DNA of 64,000 nucleotides from Halobacillus alkaliphilus (GCF_900113125.1 NZ_FOOG01000007.1:62001-126000); one strand, 5' to 3'; shown: positions 41,420 through 50,904, counted from the stretch's first letter. Made by a program: numbers and translations. The notes: generated by a model from the sequence alone, not told the origin.

Positions 41420-41707
41420 AGACTTACGCGCGACAGCGCAGATTACTTTTTCGCGTGGATTGTTTTTGGTTACGAGGAATGGCTATGGATTACGGCCCTA
41501 TCTGTCTGTCTTTGTTTTTACATAGCTAAAGAAGGTATCAAATAATCACGCAGAAGCCTTCCTGATAAACGACGTGTGCCAGCTGTGGCATTTGCTTATT
41601 TAGGAGCCATAGCTATTACACTAATCTTTATTTACACCTCCAACTATGTCATCAAGGTGATGACGATACTCCCGACAAAAGAAAGAAGGATTAACAATGA
41701 TTGCTGA
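41420..41707 (+). pseudogene. Decayed small membrane protein gene
   Basis: One frame reads DYFFAWIVFGYEEWLWITAL ... CFYIAKEGIK, meets a TAA at 41543-41545 and continues as SRRSLPDKRRVPAVAFAYLG ... IFIYTSNYVIKV to a TGA at 41705. A TAG at 41417 also lies in this frame and no start codon is present. The hydrophobic pattern and the overlap with the next gene's ATG (41697) suggest a former coupled membrane-protein gene with nonsense mutations. Confidence 0.5.
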
Positions 41708-42509
41708 AATGTACAAAAGAAGAGAAAAATTGGCCTATTCCCTTATAGGTGCCCTCATTCTAATTTTGGGAGGATATTTGCTATGGAATCAGCCGGAGAC
41801 CAGTCAAGAATGGTTGGAAGCAGCCATCCTGCTTTTCCCCCTTATTTTTATGGTGATAATTGCGGGCACGAGCCATCATAAATATAATAAGGTTAAGGAT
41901 ATATCTATCCCCGAATCAACTGGTTCGCTGCTCGAGGCTGAGCATGTGGTATGGAAAGCCGATGCCGGGAACCTCCCCCGACTGATGGCGTTCGAAAAAA
42001 ACGGAGCCTATTTTGGAATGCTGAAAACGGAAAAGCTTTCATGGTGGGGCCATCCGATTGTGTTTTTCCAAAAGTCTATCTTATCGTTCATTCCGAGTAC
42101 ATACAGCTTTTATACCCAGGACGGTGAAAAGCTTTTTTCCTTTCGGCGAAACGGGTTTAAGGAAACGAAGGTAGCCATTTTTGATGCAGCAGGAAATCGT
42201 TCAGGCACTTATATACAAGAAGAATTTAAAAGCCTCCTCCATGTTAAAGGAGAATTTAAGGACGAGGAAAACCGACCTGTACTCTCCGTAAAGACCTCAG
42301 GAACAAGTGGTGATTTTTCCTTATCTGATCATGAAGGTCACCGCTGGGCGCATTTTTATAATGGCCGCTTCCCTCATGAATACACCGAATTATTCCGGGA
42401 CGTTGATAACGACATCGTAGAATTATCGAACGAGCTCTCGTTAAAAAATAAACGACTGCTGCTTGCTGTCATCAGTTTTCTCTTTATGAATCGATCTTTA
42501 AATGGGTAA
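41697..42509 (+). CDS. Membrane protein with a C-terminal beta-rich domain
   Basis: 270 residues, not recognised. Two membrane segments (about 15-32 and 41-58) are followed by a roughly 200-residue domain made of short strands (FYTQDGEKLFSFRRNGFKETKVAIFDAAGNRSGTY ...) that recalls tubby/LURP-one-like folds. GAAGGAT precedes the ATG, which lies in the end of the decayed frame. Probably expressed with the two tiny membrane proteins downstream. Confidence 0.7.
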   Translation: MIAEMYKRREKLAYSLIGALILILGGYLLWNQPETSQEWLEAAILLFPLIFMVIIAGTSHHKYNKVKDISIPESTGSLLEAEHVVWKADAGNLPRLMAFEKNGAYFGMLKTEKLSWWGHPIVFFQKSILSFIPSTYSFYTQDGEKLFSFRRNGFKETKVAIFDAAGNRSGTYIQEEFKSLLHVKGEFKDEENRPVLSVKTSGTSGDFSLSDHEGHRWAHFYNGRFPHEYTELFRDVDNDIVELSNELSLKNKRLLLAVISFLFMNRSLNG

Positions 42510-42552
42510 GCACCTTACTTGATAGGAATGAATCACGAGGAAGGAGACATAT

Positions 42553-42765
42553 ATGAATAAAATTAGAATTGGCGTCGGTTTAATCGGAAATCTTATCGTA
42601 TGTTTTTGGGGCGTGAACAGTTTACTTACAGGTGACCCCATTTTAAATCATGCTATATTTTCTTACTTGTTTGCAATTGGTGGTTTTATTAGCTTTATTG
42701 CTTTAATTATGGAATTGAGAAAAAAAGAACGTGCAGATAATAAGAAGCCTCCGAACAACCCTTAG
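42553..42765 (+). CDS. Small two-segment membrane protein
   Basis: 70 residues: membrane segments at about 5-25 and 33-53 and a basic/proline tail (RKKERADNKKPPNNP). GAGGAAGGAG precedes the ATG and a strong terminator follows. No family recognised. Confidence 0.7.
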   Translation: MNKIRIGVGLIGNLIVCFWGVNSLLTGDPILNHAIFSYLFAIGGFISFIALIMELRKKERADNKKPPNNP

Positions 42766-42792
42766 ATCCCCATCGATCTAAGGGTTTTTTCA
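42761..42792 (+). terminator. Terminator
   Basis: CCCTTAGATC/GATCTAAGGG perfect stem with six Ts. Confidence 0.9.
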
Positions 42793-42861
42793 ACTAAAAT
42801 ATTTCTGGTGGGCATAGCCGGGCTAAGACCTGTCATACATATAATCAAAGGAGGAAGAGTT

Positions 42862-43038
42862 ATGAAAGTCTGGAAAATTATTGCCTGCGGTTTGGCTGTT
42901 TTGTTATTGGGAAGTTTTCACTTATTCGGCTTAATGCGTTTATATCCTTTATACATTACCTCCCCGCTTCTCTTCATTTCCATTTATGTGTGCATATCCT
43001 TTATTTATCACAGAAAAACATTTAAAGGATTTCATTAG
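42862..43038 (+). CDS. Small two-segment membrane protein
   Basis: 58 residues with two hydrophobic segments (IIACGLAVLLLGSFHLFGL and LLFISIYVCISFIY) and a short basic end. AAAGGAGG lies eight bases before ATG 42862; the frame is open further upstream without a site. Unknown function. Confidence 0.65.
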   Translation: MKVWKIIACGLAVLLLGSFHLFGLMRLYPLYITSPLLFISIYVCISFIYHRKTFKGFH

Positions 43039-43039
43039 A

Positions 43040-43078
43040 AAACCCGCGTGCCAGTAAGGATCACGCGGGTCTTTTATA
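43040..43078. terminator. Terminator between convergent genes
   Basis: ACCCGCGTG/CACGCGGGT stem then CTTTTA; it serves the 58-aa gene and possibly pepF. Confidence 0.85.
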
Positions 43079-43081
43079 TGC

Positions 43082-44893
43082 TTATTTTTTAAGCAGTTCT
43101 TCCATTTCATTCAGCTTTTCTTCAAATACATCAAGGGCAGACAAAATTGGATCTTTAGAGGTCATGTCCACACCCGCCTGCTTCAGCACTTCAATCGGGT
43201 AATCGCTGCTTCCTGCTTTCAGGAAGCTCTTATATCGTTCAACTGCCGTGTCGCCTTCAGAAAGAATCTGATCCGCAAGCGCCGTAGCTGCCGCGTAGCC
43301 AGTAGCATATTGATAAACATAATATCCCATATAGAAGTGAGGAATACGTGCCCATTCCAGGCCGATATGATCATCAATCACAATATTGTCTCCAAAGTAT
43401 TTCTTATTCAGGTCGTAGTAGATCTCTGTCAGCTTATCCGCTGTCAAAGCTTCACCGTTTTGAGCCTGCATATGAATCTCGTGCTCAAATTCAGCAAACA
43501 TCGTCTGTCTAAATACGGTACCGCGGAAACCTTCCAGGAAGTTATTCAATAAATAAAGCTGTTCCTTCTCACTCTTCGTATTCTTCAGCATGTAATCATT
43601 CAACAATGCTTCATTACATGTAGAAGCCACTTCTGCCACGAAAATAGAGTAGTTCCCGTAACGGTATGGCTGATTCGCATGCGTGTAATAGCTGTGCAGC
43701 GAATGTCCCAATTCATGAGCGAGTGTGAATAAATTATTCACATTATCCTGCCAGTTCATTAAGATATAAGGATTTGTTCCGTAGTGACCCGAGGAATAAG
43801 CACCGCTTCGTTTCCCTTTGTTCTCCTCAACGTCAATCCAGCGGTTCTCAAAGCCTTCCTTAACAGTATTGACATATTCCTCCCCGAGCGGATCGAGTCC
43901 TTTCAGAACCAGGTCTTTGGCTTCCTCATAAGACACTTTCATTTCCGCGTCCTTAACAAGCGGCGTATAAATATCGTACATATGAACTTCATCTAATCCG
44001 AGTACTTCTTTCCTAAGTTCGATATAGCGATGAAGTAGCGGCAGACGTTCATTAACAGCTTCAATTAAATTATCATACACCGTTTCAGGAATATTATTAT
44101 TGTTTAATTTCGCTTCCCGGGCGCGCTCGTAATTTCTAACCTGAGCATTAAAATTATTTTTCTTCACATGACCACTTAATGTCGATGCAAAGGTATTTTT
44201 GAAAGAACCAAACGTATCATACATCGCTTCAAACGCTGATTTTCGTACTTCACGATCATCGGATTTAAGAAAACCGACATAACGTCCGTGAGTAAGATCC
44301 ACCTCTTCCCCTTCTTCATTCTTGATCGTTGGAAAAGTAAGATCCGCATTGTTTAAAGCTCCAAATGTCTGCGATGGATTGGCTCCTATTTCAGAGAAAC
44401 CAGCGAGCAGTTTTTCTTCCTTCTCACTAAGTACATGCTCCTTCTGGCGGGTAATCTCATCCAGCGTATGCTCATACAACTTCAGAGGTTCATATTCCTT
44501 AATGAATCCTTTAATTTTCCCTTCCGGAAGAGCTAAGATTTCCGGCACAATAAAGCTCATGGCAGAAGCGATCTTCGTGTATAAGCTTTCCGCTTTAGCA
44601 TTCATTTCCTGATAATGGGAGTTTGTTGTATCCTGATCTTTGCGCATATGGGCATAGGTAAATAGCAGGCCAATTTTATTAGAAATTTTATCTTGAAAAT
44701 GAAGAAGGTTGTAAAGCTGCTCGGCAGATTCCCCTAGCTTTCCGCGGTATTGATCCAGTTCAGGCAGGAGTTCCTCTGCTTCTTTCAGCTCTTTATACCA
44801 CTCTTCGTCTGTAGCAAAAATAGCTTCGAGATCCCACGTTTTTTCTACGGGTACCTCTTCTCTTTTAGGTAATTGTTTAGTTGCAGCCATCAT
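43082..44893 (-). CDS. pepF: Oligoendopeptidase F
   Basis: A 603-residue M3 family zinc peptidase that cuts peptides of roughly 7-17 residues in the cytoplasm. The active site is HELGHSLHSY (near residue 387), with the third ligand in the following EVAST helix; the long N-terminal helical domain forms the channel. AAGGAGGATC precedes two ATGs. It fits next to the oligopeptide permease and coiA as in B. subtilis (yjbG). Confidence 0.95.
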   Translation of the reverse strand: MMAATKQLPKREEVPVEKTWDLEAIFATDEEWYKELKEAEELLPELDQYRGKLGESAEQLYNLLHFQDKISNKIGLLFTYAHMRKDQDTTNSHYQEMNAKAESLYTKIASAMSFIVPEILALPEGKIKGFIKEYEPLKLYEHTLDEITRQKEHVLSEKEEKLLAGFSEIGANPSQTFGALNNADLTFPTIKNEEGEEVDLTHGRYVGFLKSDDREVRKSAFEAMYDTFGSFKNTFASTLSGHVKKNNFNAQVRNYERAREAKLNNNNIPETVYDNLIEAVNERLPLLHRYIELRKEVLGLDEVHMYDIYTPLVKDAEMKVSYEEAKDLVLKGLDPLGEEYVNTVKEGFENRWIDVEENKGKRSGAYSSGHYGTNPYILMNWQDNVNNLFTLAHELGHSLHSYYTHANQPYRYGNYSIFVAEVASTCNEALLNDYMLKNTKSEKEQLYLLNNFLEGFRGTVFRQTMFAEFEHEIHMQAQNGEALTADKLTEIYYDLNKKYFGDNIVIDDHIGLEWARIPHFYMGYYVYQYATGYAAATALADQILSEGDTAVERYKSFLKAGSSDYPIEVLKQAGVDMTSKDPILSALDVFEEKLNEMEELLKK

Positions 44894-44953
44894 GATCCTC
44901 CTTCAGATAGTTCGTCACCCTAACAAATTCTCGATTCAGGTGTGAATCCCTTC

Positions 44954-46099
44954 TTAAATATTGATTCTTTCCAGTTTTTTTAATGCTGCGACTGTCTTTC
45001 GATCGTCTTCGAGAGCATTCCTCATATGTTGGTGAATAATGACCTGTTTTTTCTTAACCCATCCCTTATTTGCGGACTTATTGATGTACCCAAGAGATTC
45101 AAGCAGATATGAATATTCTTTCATTAAATCCGGCTGATATCCATTAATGGTGGAGGGAGCAGTCTGTTCAGGGAAAAACACGGGTGCTCCTACTGCAAGG
45201 TCTACGAAATGATCTAACAGGAACTTTGTCTGCCACACATAGGACGGCTCCGCTCCAGAAACCTCCCCCTTAGATGGCAGGAAAGCAAGTGTAGGAAGCA
45301 ATGAAACGTGAATCCCCCGCCTGTACACATCATCCCGAAATGCCTGCACTTCTTTACTGACGTGTGGATTGTATACGGTCCGTTGCTTATATAATAGTTT
45401 TTCCCACATGGGCAGCAAGTCATGCAAAGAGGATGAAGCAGGAATTTGAAACAGTTGAGGAAATTGGATGCTTGAGAGTGAATAAGTGCGAAGATCGGCT
45501 AAGGTTTTCCGCTGGCTGATGCTTCTCAAGTTGGAAGCAATCGTCAAACGATGGGTTTTGGAGTTAAAAAAGTAGAGGGAATAGTGGTTATGAAAGGAAT
45601 AAAGAAAGTTCCGAAGAAATTCGCTTATGTGGATCGTGCCTGGGGACGTTCGTTTTAAGAGATGACTTCCCAGAATCCAGAGAGGGAAAATACCATGTTC
45701 TTTGTACTGGCTAGTTCGCCGCTTAATTTCTTCTTTAGGGATTTTGGTACATTGATATTCAATGGCTATTCGTTTAGAGCCAATGGTTACAAATACATCG
45801 GGACGCTGAGTGGGACCACGTAGCGGGTATTCTAATTTAGTTTCGTAGTTGTGATGAACCAGCCACTCATACAAAGCCCATTTTCCTTGTTCGTGCGCTT
45901 CACTCTCCCCACGATTCGCGACACACTCACTTTTGGGAAAATGGGCAAAGTGCGGTTTCACTTTTGGTCCTGATCGAATCAACAGGACTTCTTTACAATG
46001 AGGGCAGTAGTAGGTACAAGTTCGTGGGGCCTGCAATTCTTGAGGGGTTAAGTGTAATAGTGACTGTAGCTTTCCTGAGGAATCCTCGGCGTAAAACAA
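44954..46099 (-). CDS. coiA: Competence protein CoiA
   Basis: 381 residues. An N-terminal zinc-finger-like region (YYCPHCKEVLLIRSGPKVKPHFAH) precedes a nuclease-like core (EHEQGKWALYEWL ... PDVFVTIGSKRIAIEYQCTKIP, PD-(D/E)xK type), as in CoiA, a ComK-controlled protein needed for DNA processing in transformation. The TTG at 46099 lies six bases behind GAGGAGGTG and matches the B. subtilis N-terminus. The longer open frame starts inside the next terminator. Confidence 0.88.
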   Translation of the reverse strand: MFYAEDSSGKLQSLLHLTPQELQAPRTCTYYCPHCKEVLLIRSGPKVKPHFAHFPKSECVANRGESEAHEQGKWALYEWLVHHNYETKLEYPLRGPTQRPDVFVTIGSKRIAIEYQCTKIPKEEIKRRTSQYKEHGIFPLWILGSHLLKRTSPGTIHISEFLRNFLYSFHNHYSLYFFNSKTHRLTIASNLRSISQRKTLADLRTYSLSSIQFPQLFQIPASSSLHDLLPMWEKLLYKQRTVYNPHVSKEVQAFRDDVYRRGIHVSLLPTLAFLPSKGEVSGAEPSYVWQTKFLLDHFVDLAVGAPVFFPEQTAPSTINGYQPDLMKEYSYLLESLGYINKSANKGWVKKKQVIIHQHMRNALEDDRKTVAALKKLERINI

Positions 46100-46149
46100 G
46101 CGTTCACCTCCTCCTCTTCTATTCGCCATACATCCACAATTTTCCTTTA

Positions 46150-46183
46150 TATACAAAAAAATAAGCACACTTGTAAGGGTGTG
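46150..46183 (-). terminator. Terminator of mecA
   Basis: Minus-strand AAGCACACCCTTACAAGTGTGCTT followed by a T run in the mecA-coiA gap; the stem is GCACAC/GTGTGC. Confidence 0.8.
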
Positions 46184-46193
46184 CTTGTAAACG

Positions 46194-46895
46194 TTAATGA
46201 GCTGGAAAATATTCTTTGACTTTGGTCAAAGCTTGTTCATCGAATATGGTTTTACCATATTCCTCTAAACGATAAATCGTAACAGGCGACTCATGTCCGA
46301 ATTCCATTACTTGGCTCAACATATTTTCCTGTTCTTCATCACTCATATTTTCATCAATGAACTGAATATATAAATAATAGTTGTCTTCGAAATGGAAAAG
46401 ACGCTGATCCATGGAATTCTCAACAGACATGTAATGGCTGAGTTGAATGACGTCTTCAAACTCATTGAATTTTAATGTGAATGTCAACGGTTCATCCTTG
46501 TGGTCCTCATCCTCTGTGTCCTGTTCTTCTCCCTGATCATTTTGATCAGATTTACTAAATTTATCGTCAAGCAAAGATTCCAGTTTTTCATCAACCGGTA
46601 CATCAATAGCATTTTCATCGTCACTAGGGAGCTCGAGTTTTTGACCGTCCTGGGAGACTTGCGCTTTCGTAACGATCACTTCTAAACCTTTATCCATGGC
46701 TTGAACTTGAATCCACAATGGACCGTCAGCCTGGAAGTTTTCCTGATCATTCACTTCGTCCATCATTTCCCAGAAAAGCTGCTCGCTTCGTTCCCGGTTA
46801 TACCAAATTTCTTCTCTGTCGAACCCACGCTGTTCTACATCCTGGTAAGTGACGTAAAACTTAACCGTGTTTTCATTAATACGTTCTATTTCCAT
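46194..46895 (-). CDS. mecA: Adaptor protein MecA
   Basis: 233 residues. The N-terminal substrate-binding part (MEIERINENTVKFYVTYQDVEQRGF) and the C-terminal ClpC-binding domain (FKFNE-type: TLKFNEFEDVIQLSHYMSVE ... LYIQFIDENMSDEEQENMLSQVMEFG) are joined by an acidic linker. MecA brings ComK and other substrates to ClpCP. ATG 46895 follows AAGGGAGAG. Its linker is longer and more acidic than in B. subtilis (218 aa). Confidence 0.92.
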   Translation of the reverse strand: MEIERINENTVKFYVTYQDVEQRGFDREEIWYNRERSEQLFWEMMDEVNDQENFQADGPLWIQVQAMDKGLEVIVTKAQVSQDGQKLELPSDDENAIDVPVDEKLESLLDDKFSKSDQNDQGEEQDTEDEDHKDEPLTFTLKFNEFEDVIQLSHYMSVENSMDQRLFHFEDNYYLYIQFIDENMSDEEQENMLSQVMEFGHESPVTIYRLEEYGKTIFDEQALTKVKEYFPAH

Positions 46896-47192
46896 GAAAT
46901 TTCTCTCCCTTCTTAACAAGTATTAAGGGGGAAGGGAATACTCACCCTTTTTTAATGCTTATAAAACCTTACCCGTTAGGTCAAAGCCTCAACCTTCAAA
47001 ATGTGTAGAATGAAGGATTGATTAATTCTATTGTATGACAGTGTAAGGCAAATGGAAAACAAATTGCTTCAATTCAGCATATAACTATACCCAAAATGAA
47101 TATCTTTTTTTAAGACCCTTTATTTTGTTTCTGTTGGGTTACCATTTTAGCTTATTCTGAATGCTTTGTCACTACAAGCGGGAGGATTTACT
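46896..47192. other. Intergenic region between mecA and yjbE
   Basis: Divergent promoter region, AT-rich. I looked for a manganese riboswitch before yjbE and did not find its conserved loops. No gene seen. Confidence 0.4.
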
Positions 47193-47855
47193 ATGAACTG
47201 GGACATGCTCGAACCAATTTTAATCATTATCAGTATTGATATCATTTTAGGTGGCGATAACGCCATCGTAATTGCCCTAGCCAGCCGGAACCTTCCCAAG
47301 CACCAGAGAAATAAGGCCATTTTTCTTGGGACGGGCCTTGCGATCGCAGCTCGTATCTTACTAACAGCTGTTGCTCTTTATCTTCTCCAAATTCCCTACC
47401 TTCAATTAATAGGCGGACTGTTTCTTTTTTACATTGCTATGCAATTATTAACAGATACCGATGACAGCCAGGATATTCAAGCAGGCGATAACTTAATGAC
47501 CGCAGTTAAAACCATCGTACTGGCCGATATTGTTATGGGCTTTGACAATGTACTCGCAATTGCTGGAGCTTCACATAACAATATAGTACTTGTCGTTTTT
47601 GGACTATTAATTTCCGTGCCGATTATCATCTGGGGGAGTCGATTCATCCTCCTGCTAATGGACAAGTTTCCCCTTCTCATCTACTTCGGAGCAGGATTAC
47701 TCGCTTATACAGCAGCCGAAATGATTATCGAGGATCAATCCGTTTCTTACCTCATAACGGACTATCCTAATGTAAAAGTCTGGATGCCTGTCCTTGCTGT
47801 AATAGCCATTACTTTTTCAGGTTATTTTATAAATAAACGAAAAGAAAGGACATAA
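47193..47855 (+). CDS. yjbE: TerC family membrane protein YjbE
   Basis: 220 residues with seven membrane segments and the TerC acidic motifs IISIDIILGGDNAIVIALASR (residues 11-31) and VLADIVMGFDNVLAIAGA, which place metal-binding Asp/Asn in the membrane. Relatives export Mn2+ or help metalate exported proteins. GGGAGG precedes ATG 47193. The 300-base upstream gap shows no convincing yybP-ykoY element. Confidence 0.9.
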   Translation: MNWDMLEPILIIISIDIILGGDNAIVIALASRNLPKHQRNKAIFLGTGLAIAARILLTAVALYLLQIPYLQLIGGLFLFYIAMQLLTDTDDSQDIQAGDNLMTAVKTIVLADIVMGFDNVLAIAGASHNNIVLVVFGLLISVPIIIWGSRFILLLMDKFPLLIYFGAGLLAYTAAEMIIEDQSVSYLITDYPNVKVWMPVLAVIAITFSGYFINKRKERT

Positions 47856-47872
47856 CTAAAACAAAAACTGTG

Positions 47873-47892
47873 ACCCTCGGGACCACAGTTTT
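47873..47892. terminator. Bidirectional terminator yjbE/spx
   Basis: AAAACTGTG and CACAGTTTT stem between the convergent genes. Confidence 0.8.
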
Positions 47893-47901
47893 AACGTTTA
47901 T

Positions 47902-48297
47902 TTAATTAACTAACTTCTGTGCTTCTTTTAATTGGAACGTACGTACACTTCGCGGAAGGAAGCGACGAATCTCATCTTCGTTATAACCTACTTGCAGACG
48001 CTTATCATCAATGATAATCGGACGGCGAAGTAAACCAGGGTTTTCCTGAATAAGATCAAATAAATCCTGCATCGGTAATTGATCGAAATCAACCTTCAGC
48101 TTTTGGAATACTTTAGAACGTGTAGAGATAATCTCTTCAGTTCCGTCTTCCGTCATTCTAAGGATCTGCTTAATCTCATCTAGAGTAAGAGGTTCGGAAA
48201 AGATGTTTCTTTCCGTATAAGGGATATCGTGCTCTTCAAGCCAAGCCTTTGCTTTACGGCATGATGTACAACTTGGTGAGGTATAAAGTGTGACCAT
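47902..48297 (-). CDS. spx: Transcriptional regulator Spx
   Basis: A 131-residue ArsC-like protein with the redox switch CTSC (residues 10-13) and the conserved [28 protein letters not shown]. It binds the RNA polymerase alpha C-terminal domain and switches on thiol-stress genes. GAGGAG precedes the ATG. Its degradation adaptor YjbH is in the same window (40.3 kb). yjbC lies upstream in the same orientation. Confidence 0.95.
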   Translation of the reverse strand: MVTLYTSPSCTSCRKAKAWLEEHDIPYTERNIFSEPLTLDEIKQILRMTEDGTEEIISTRSKVFQKLKVDFDQLPMQDLFDLIQENPGLLRRPIIIDDKRLQVGYNEDEIRRFLPRSVRTFQLKEAQKLVN

Positions 48298-48541
48298 ACA
48301 GAAACTTCACTCCTCAATATTATTATGGTAAAAATTTGAACTGCTTATTAAATTACAATCTTTATAATCTGACCTACTTAAACTATAACACATCTGTCAA
48401 CTGTTTCATATGTCTATATGAATCGGAACGAATCCTGAAACGTCTATTTTCATCTTGAAGTAATATGTACCACTGCAAGCGATATATTAAACCACATTCT
48501 GTACAAAAAAATAAGAGTTTTTTCAATTGTGAACATTTATT

Positions 48542-48569
48542 GAAAAAACCCACCTGTTTATTGGTGGGT
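48542..48569 (-). terminator. Terminator of yjbC
   Basis: Minus-strand ACCCACC/GGTGGGT stem followed by six Ts; upstream is a second stem GTTTTTTCAAT/ATTGAAAAAAC. Confidence 0.8.
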
Positions 48570-48577
48570 AATGAAAC

Positions 48578-49171
48578 CTAAGAATTTTTAGACTTATCCA
48601 GTTCGTCTAAAATATCGTCGATTCCACGATTTTCATCCATTTGAAGAACCTCATCTACATGCTGGTAAGCTTTACCATAGAACTCTTCATCTCTATAGGT
48701 ATGAACTTCCGTGTACATACGTTTCATTTGTTCATAAATCTCTTCTTCAGAAGCATCTTCTGGAGACCAATAAAGAATTTCCATCTGGTTGACTTCGTTT
48801 GTAGCGAGGGAGCGCCTCGTATATCCTATGGACTGAGCATGTTTGAAGCCTTCTCTTTGATAGAAACGCAGACGCTTTTCGGAATCCGTCTCATCATAGT
48901 CCACTGGCTCCACTTCCAGAATAATCGGTTTATTTTTAGCCTTCATTTTCTCAATAAGTTTATGCCCAAGTCCTTGACCGCGAGCAGCGTTGGAAACGTA
49001 TACATAATCGATAAAAATGAAAGAATCGAATTCCGCATACATTAATACGTGTTTATCACTTTCATCCTTATAGTAGATATCGCTTTTTTCTTTGAGCAAT
49101 GCTTCCATATGTTCTTTTGACTTCATTTCCTCTACAGGGAAATATTTGTTCAGCTTTTCATACCAATTCAT
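48578..49171 (-). CDS. yjbC: GNAT acetyltransferase YjbC
   Basis: 197 residues. A GNAT core (FIFIDYVYVSNAARGQGLGHKLIEKM, residues 50-75, contains the acetyl-CoA loop ARGQGLG) is followed by an acidic C-terminal helical extension (DEVLQMDENRGIDDILDELDKS). B. subtilis YjbC is a general stress protein cotranscribed with spx; here a terminator separates the two genes, so coupling may be partial. Confidence 0.88.
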   Translation of the reverse strand: MNWYEKLNKYFPVEEMKSKEHMEALLKEKSDIYYKDESDKHVLMYAEFDSFIFIDYVYVSNAARGQGLGHKLIEKMKAKNKPIILEVEPVDYDETDSEKRLRFYQREGFKHAQSIGYTRRSLATNEVNQMEILYWSPEDASEEEIYEQMKRMYTEVHTYRDEEFYGKAYQHVDEVLQMDENRGIDDILDELDKSKNS

Positions 49172-49270
49172 TGATCTACTCCCTTTTCATTAATTACTTT
49201 CATTATACAGAAGTTTGCTATTATTGTTAAATCCGTAGAAGTTCACCATTCATTAACCTTCCCTGCTTCC

Positions 49271-49310
49271 TTAAAAAATAAACGAAGAGTGCCGGTGTCC
49301 AGCACTCTTC
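49271..49310 (-). terminator. Terminator of the DUF4015 gene
   Basis: GAAGAGTGC/GCACTCTTC stem with a T-rich tail on the minus strand. Confidence 0.8.
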
Positions 49311-49314
49311 CTTT

Positions 49315-50532
49315 TTAATTCATAGGGGTATAATCAACATTTGAGGTGTAATTATTTGTAGCGTTCCATAAGAGATACTCATGAATGCCATTTTCCTCAA
49401 GAGCTTTGATTTGCGCTTCTACTTCAGCCTTGCCGTACTGCTTAGTAGCTCCTGAATAAAGCCAGGGAGCTTCAAAATCCTGCAGCCATGGCCGGGAAGT
49501 TGGTTGGTTCTCCAGTTTACTTAATACTTCATTCTCGACTTTAGCATACTCATCAATGACTCGGTAAGGTTCTGTATCCGGTTTGGATATGTCAAAATAT
49601 GGCCCCCAGTGACTTGGATAAATCATTGATGATATAACATCGACGTTTTCAGAGATTTTCGAGAAATTCTGACCAATATTTGGAGCTTCCGGAATCGTAG
49701 CAGAATATCCGAAGATATCTACAGAAACATCAACGTCGTAACGAGATAATTCTTCGTTGGCAAAAGCTACAAAATCGGTTACAGCTTTCACACGTTTCTG
49801 TACTTCTTCCATTTCCAGATTAGCATATTCACCCTGGTCATACTCCAGGACGCTGGCCCGATTTCCGAATCCCTCTGGAAAACGGACATAATCAAACTGT
49901 ATTTCCTGAAAGCCCATTTCAGCTGCCCGCTTTGCTATATCAAGATTATACTCCCATACTTCTTTTAAAAATGGGTTAACAAAGGCTTCTCCTCTTCCGT
50001 TCACCCATACCTTGCCATTCTTTGTATAAGACAAGTCCGGTCTTTTTTCAGCAAGCATTGAATCCTTAAATACTACCACACGGGCTATAGGATAAATACC
50101 TTTCTCCTCCAGTGTTTTCAGCATTTTCTTAGGATCATCGATAAATGGTTCGGCAATGTCTGCGTACGGCGAGCCTTTTTCCGGTTGAAACGTTATGTTT
50201 CCATGGTCTTCTTTAATATCGATTACCATGGCATTTAAGTCCGAGTTCTCTACCAGTTTAGTCAATTCACTCATTTTCTTTCCGCCTGCTGAAGGACCGG
50301 TTACATAGATCCCTCTTACAGCATCAGGATATTCAAACTTGAACCCTGAATTATACATAAAGCGTGCAGCTGGCTGTGAGGTATCCAGCTTCTTCAAACC
50401 TAGTTCCTTCTTCGTAAGCATAGAGACTTCTTTCTTTTCTTCATTTTCGGCATTAACGTTATGTAGAGGTACAGTACAAGAGATCAGTAAAAGACTAGCA
50501 ACGATTAACATCCACTTCCGTTTTTTCCCCAT
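49315..50532 (-). CDS. Putative secreted glycoside hydrolase (DUF4015)
   Basis: 405 residues. A signal peptide or lipoprotein-like start (WMLIVASLLLISCTVPL, Cys near 19) is followed by a TIM barrel of the DUF4015 type: VRGIYVTGPSAGG, LNAMVIDIKEDHGNITF (near 105), IARVVVFKD, FQEIQFDYVRFPE and VSVDIFGYSA. Asp and Glu at the strand ends are plausible catalytic residues. It probably acts on a cell-wall or exopolysaccharide; the substrate is unknown. AGGAG precedes the ATG. Confidence 0.82.
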   Translation of the reverse strand: MGKKRKWMLIVASLLLISCTVPLHNVNAENEEKKEVSMLTKKELGLKKLDTSQPAARFMYNSGFKFEYPDAVRGIYVTGPSAGGKKMSELTKLVENSDLNAMVIDIKEDHGNITFQPEKGSPYADIAEPFIDDPKKMLKTLEEKGIYPIARVVVFKDSMLAEKRPDLSYTKNGKVWVNGRGEAFVNPFLKEVWEYNLDIAKRAAEMGFQEIQFDYVRFPEGFGNRASVLEYDQGEYANLEMEEVQKRVKAVTDFVAFANEELSRYDVDVSVDIFGYSATIPEAPNIGQNFSKISENVDVISSMIYPSHWGPYFDISKPDTEPYRVIDEYAKVENEVLSKLENQPTSRPWLQDFEAPWLYSGATKQYGKAEVEAQIKALEENGIHEYLLWNATNNYTSNVDYTPMN

Positions 50533-50800
50533 TTAATCCTGCTCCTATTTTAATTTTTTGTCACTATTCATTATATAAGAGGTTAGTTGCTAAGAATAGC
50601 CCTTAATTGAAATTTATGTAAATATTCTTCAACTCTCTATTTACTATCGGATTTTTTTATAATTGTTAAACAAGAATTAGTTCTGAATTAATTTTTATTA
50701 TTAATTTCTTAAAAATGTTATTCAACTATAAGTCCAGTTACTGAAAGAATCAGTTTCGAGATATCTTTGGGTCCTTTACTTAATATAGAGAAGGAATGGC
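50533..50800. other. AT-rich intergenic region
   Basis: Promoter region of the DUF4015 gene and flank of the long inverted repeat. No gene seen. Confidence 0.4.
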
Positions 50801-50801
50801 T

Positions 50802-50904
50802 GCGGAAACAACTCGCTTTCCTGCGGCCCTACATGACGCAGGGTCGATCGACGTTGCGTCGTGCAGGGCCGGAAAGCGAAATCGTCCCCCGCAGGACCTT
50901 CCGC
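50802..50904. repeat. Long GC-rich inverted repeat
   Basis: GCGGAA and TTCCGC bound a hairpin whose arms TCGCTTTCC-TGC-GGCCCTACATGACGCA and its complement pair over about 24 bases, with two mismatches and a three-base bulge. The loop holds GTCGATCGAC. It has no coding frame. The look is that of a dispersed non-coding element of Bacillaceae. Confidence 0.7.

Noticed and set aside
46896-47192. yybP-ykoY manganese riboswitch before yjbE
   Set aside because: TerC genes often carry one, but I could not find its conserved loops here.
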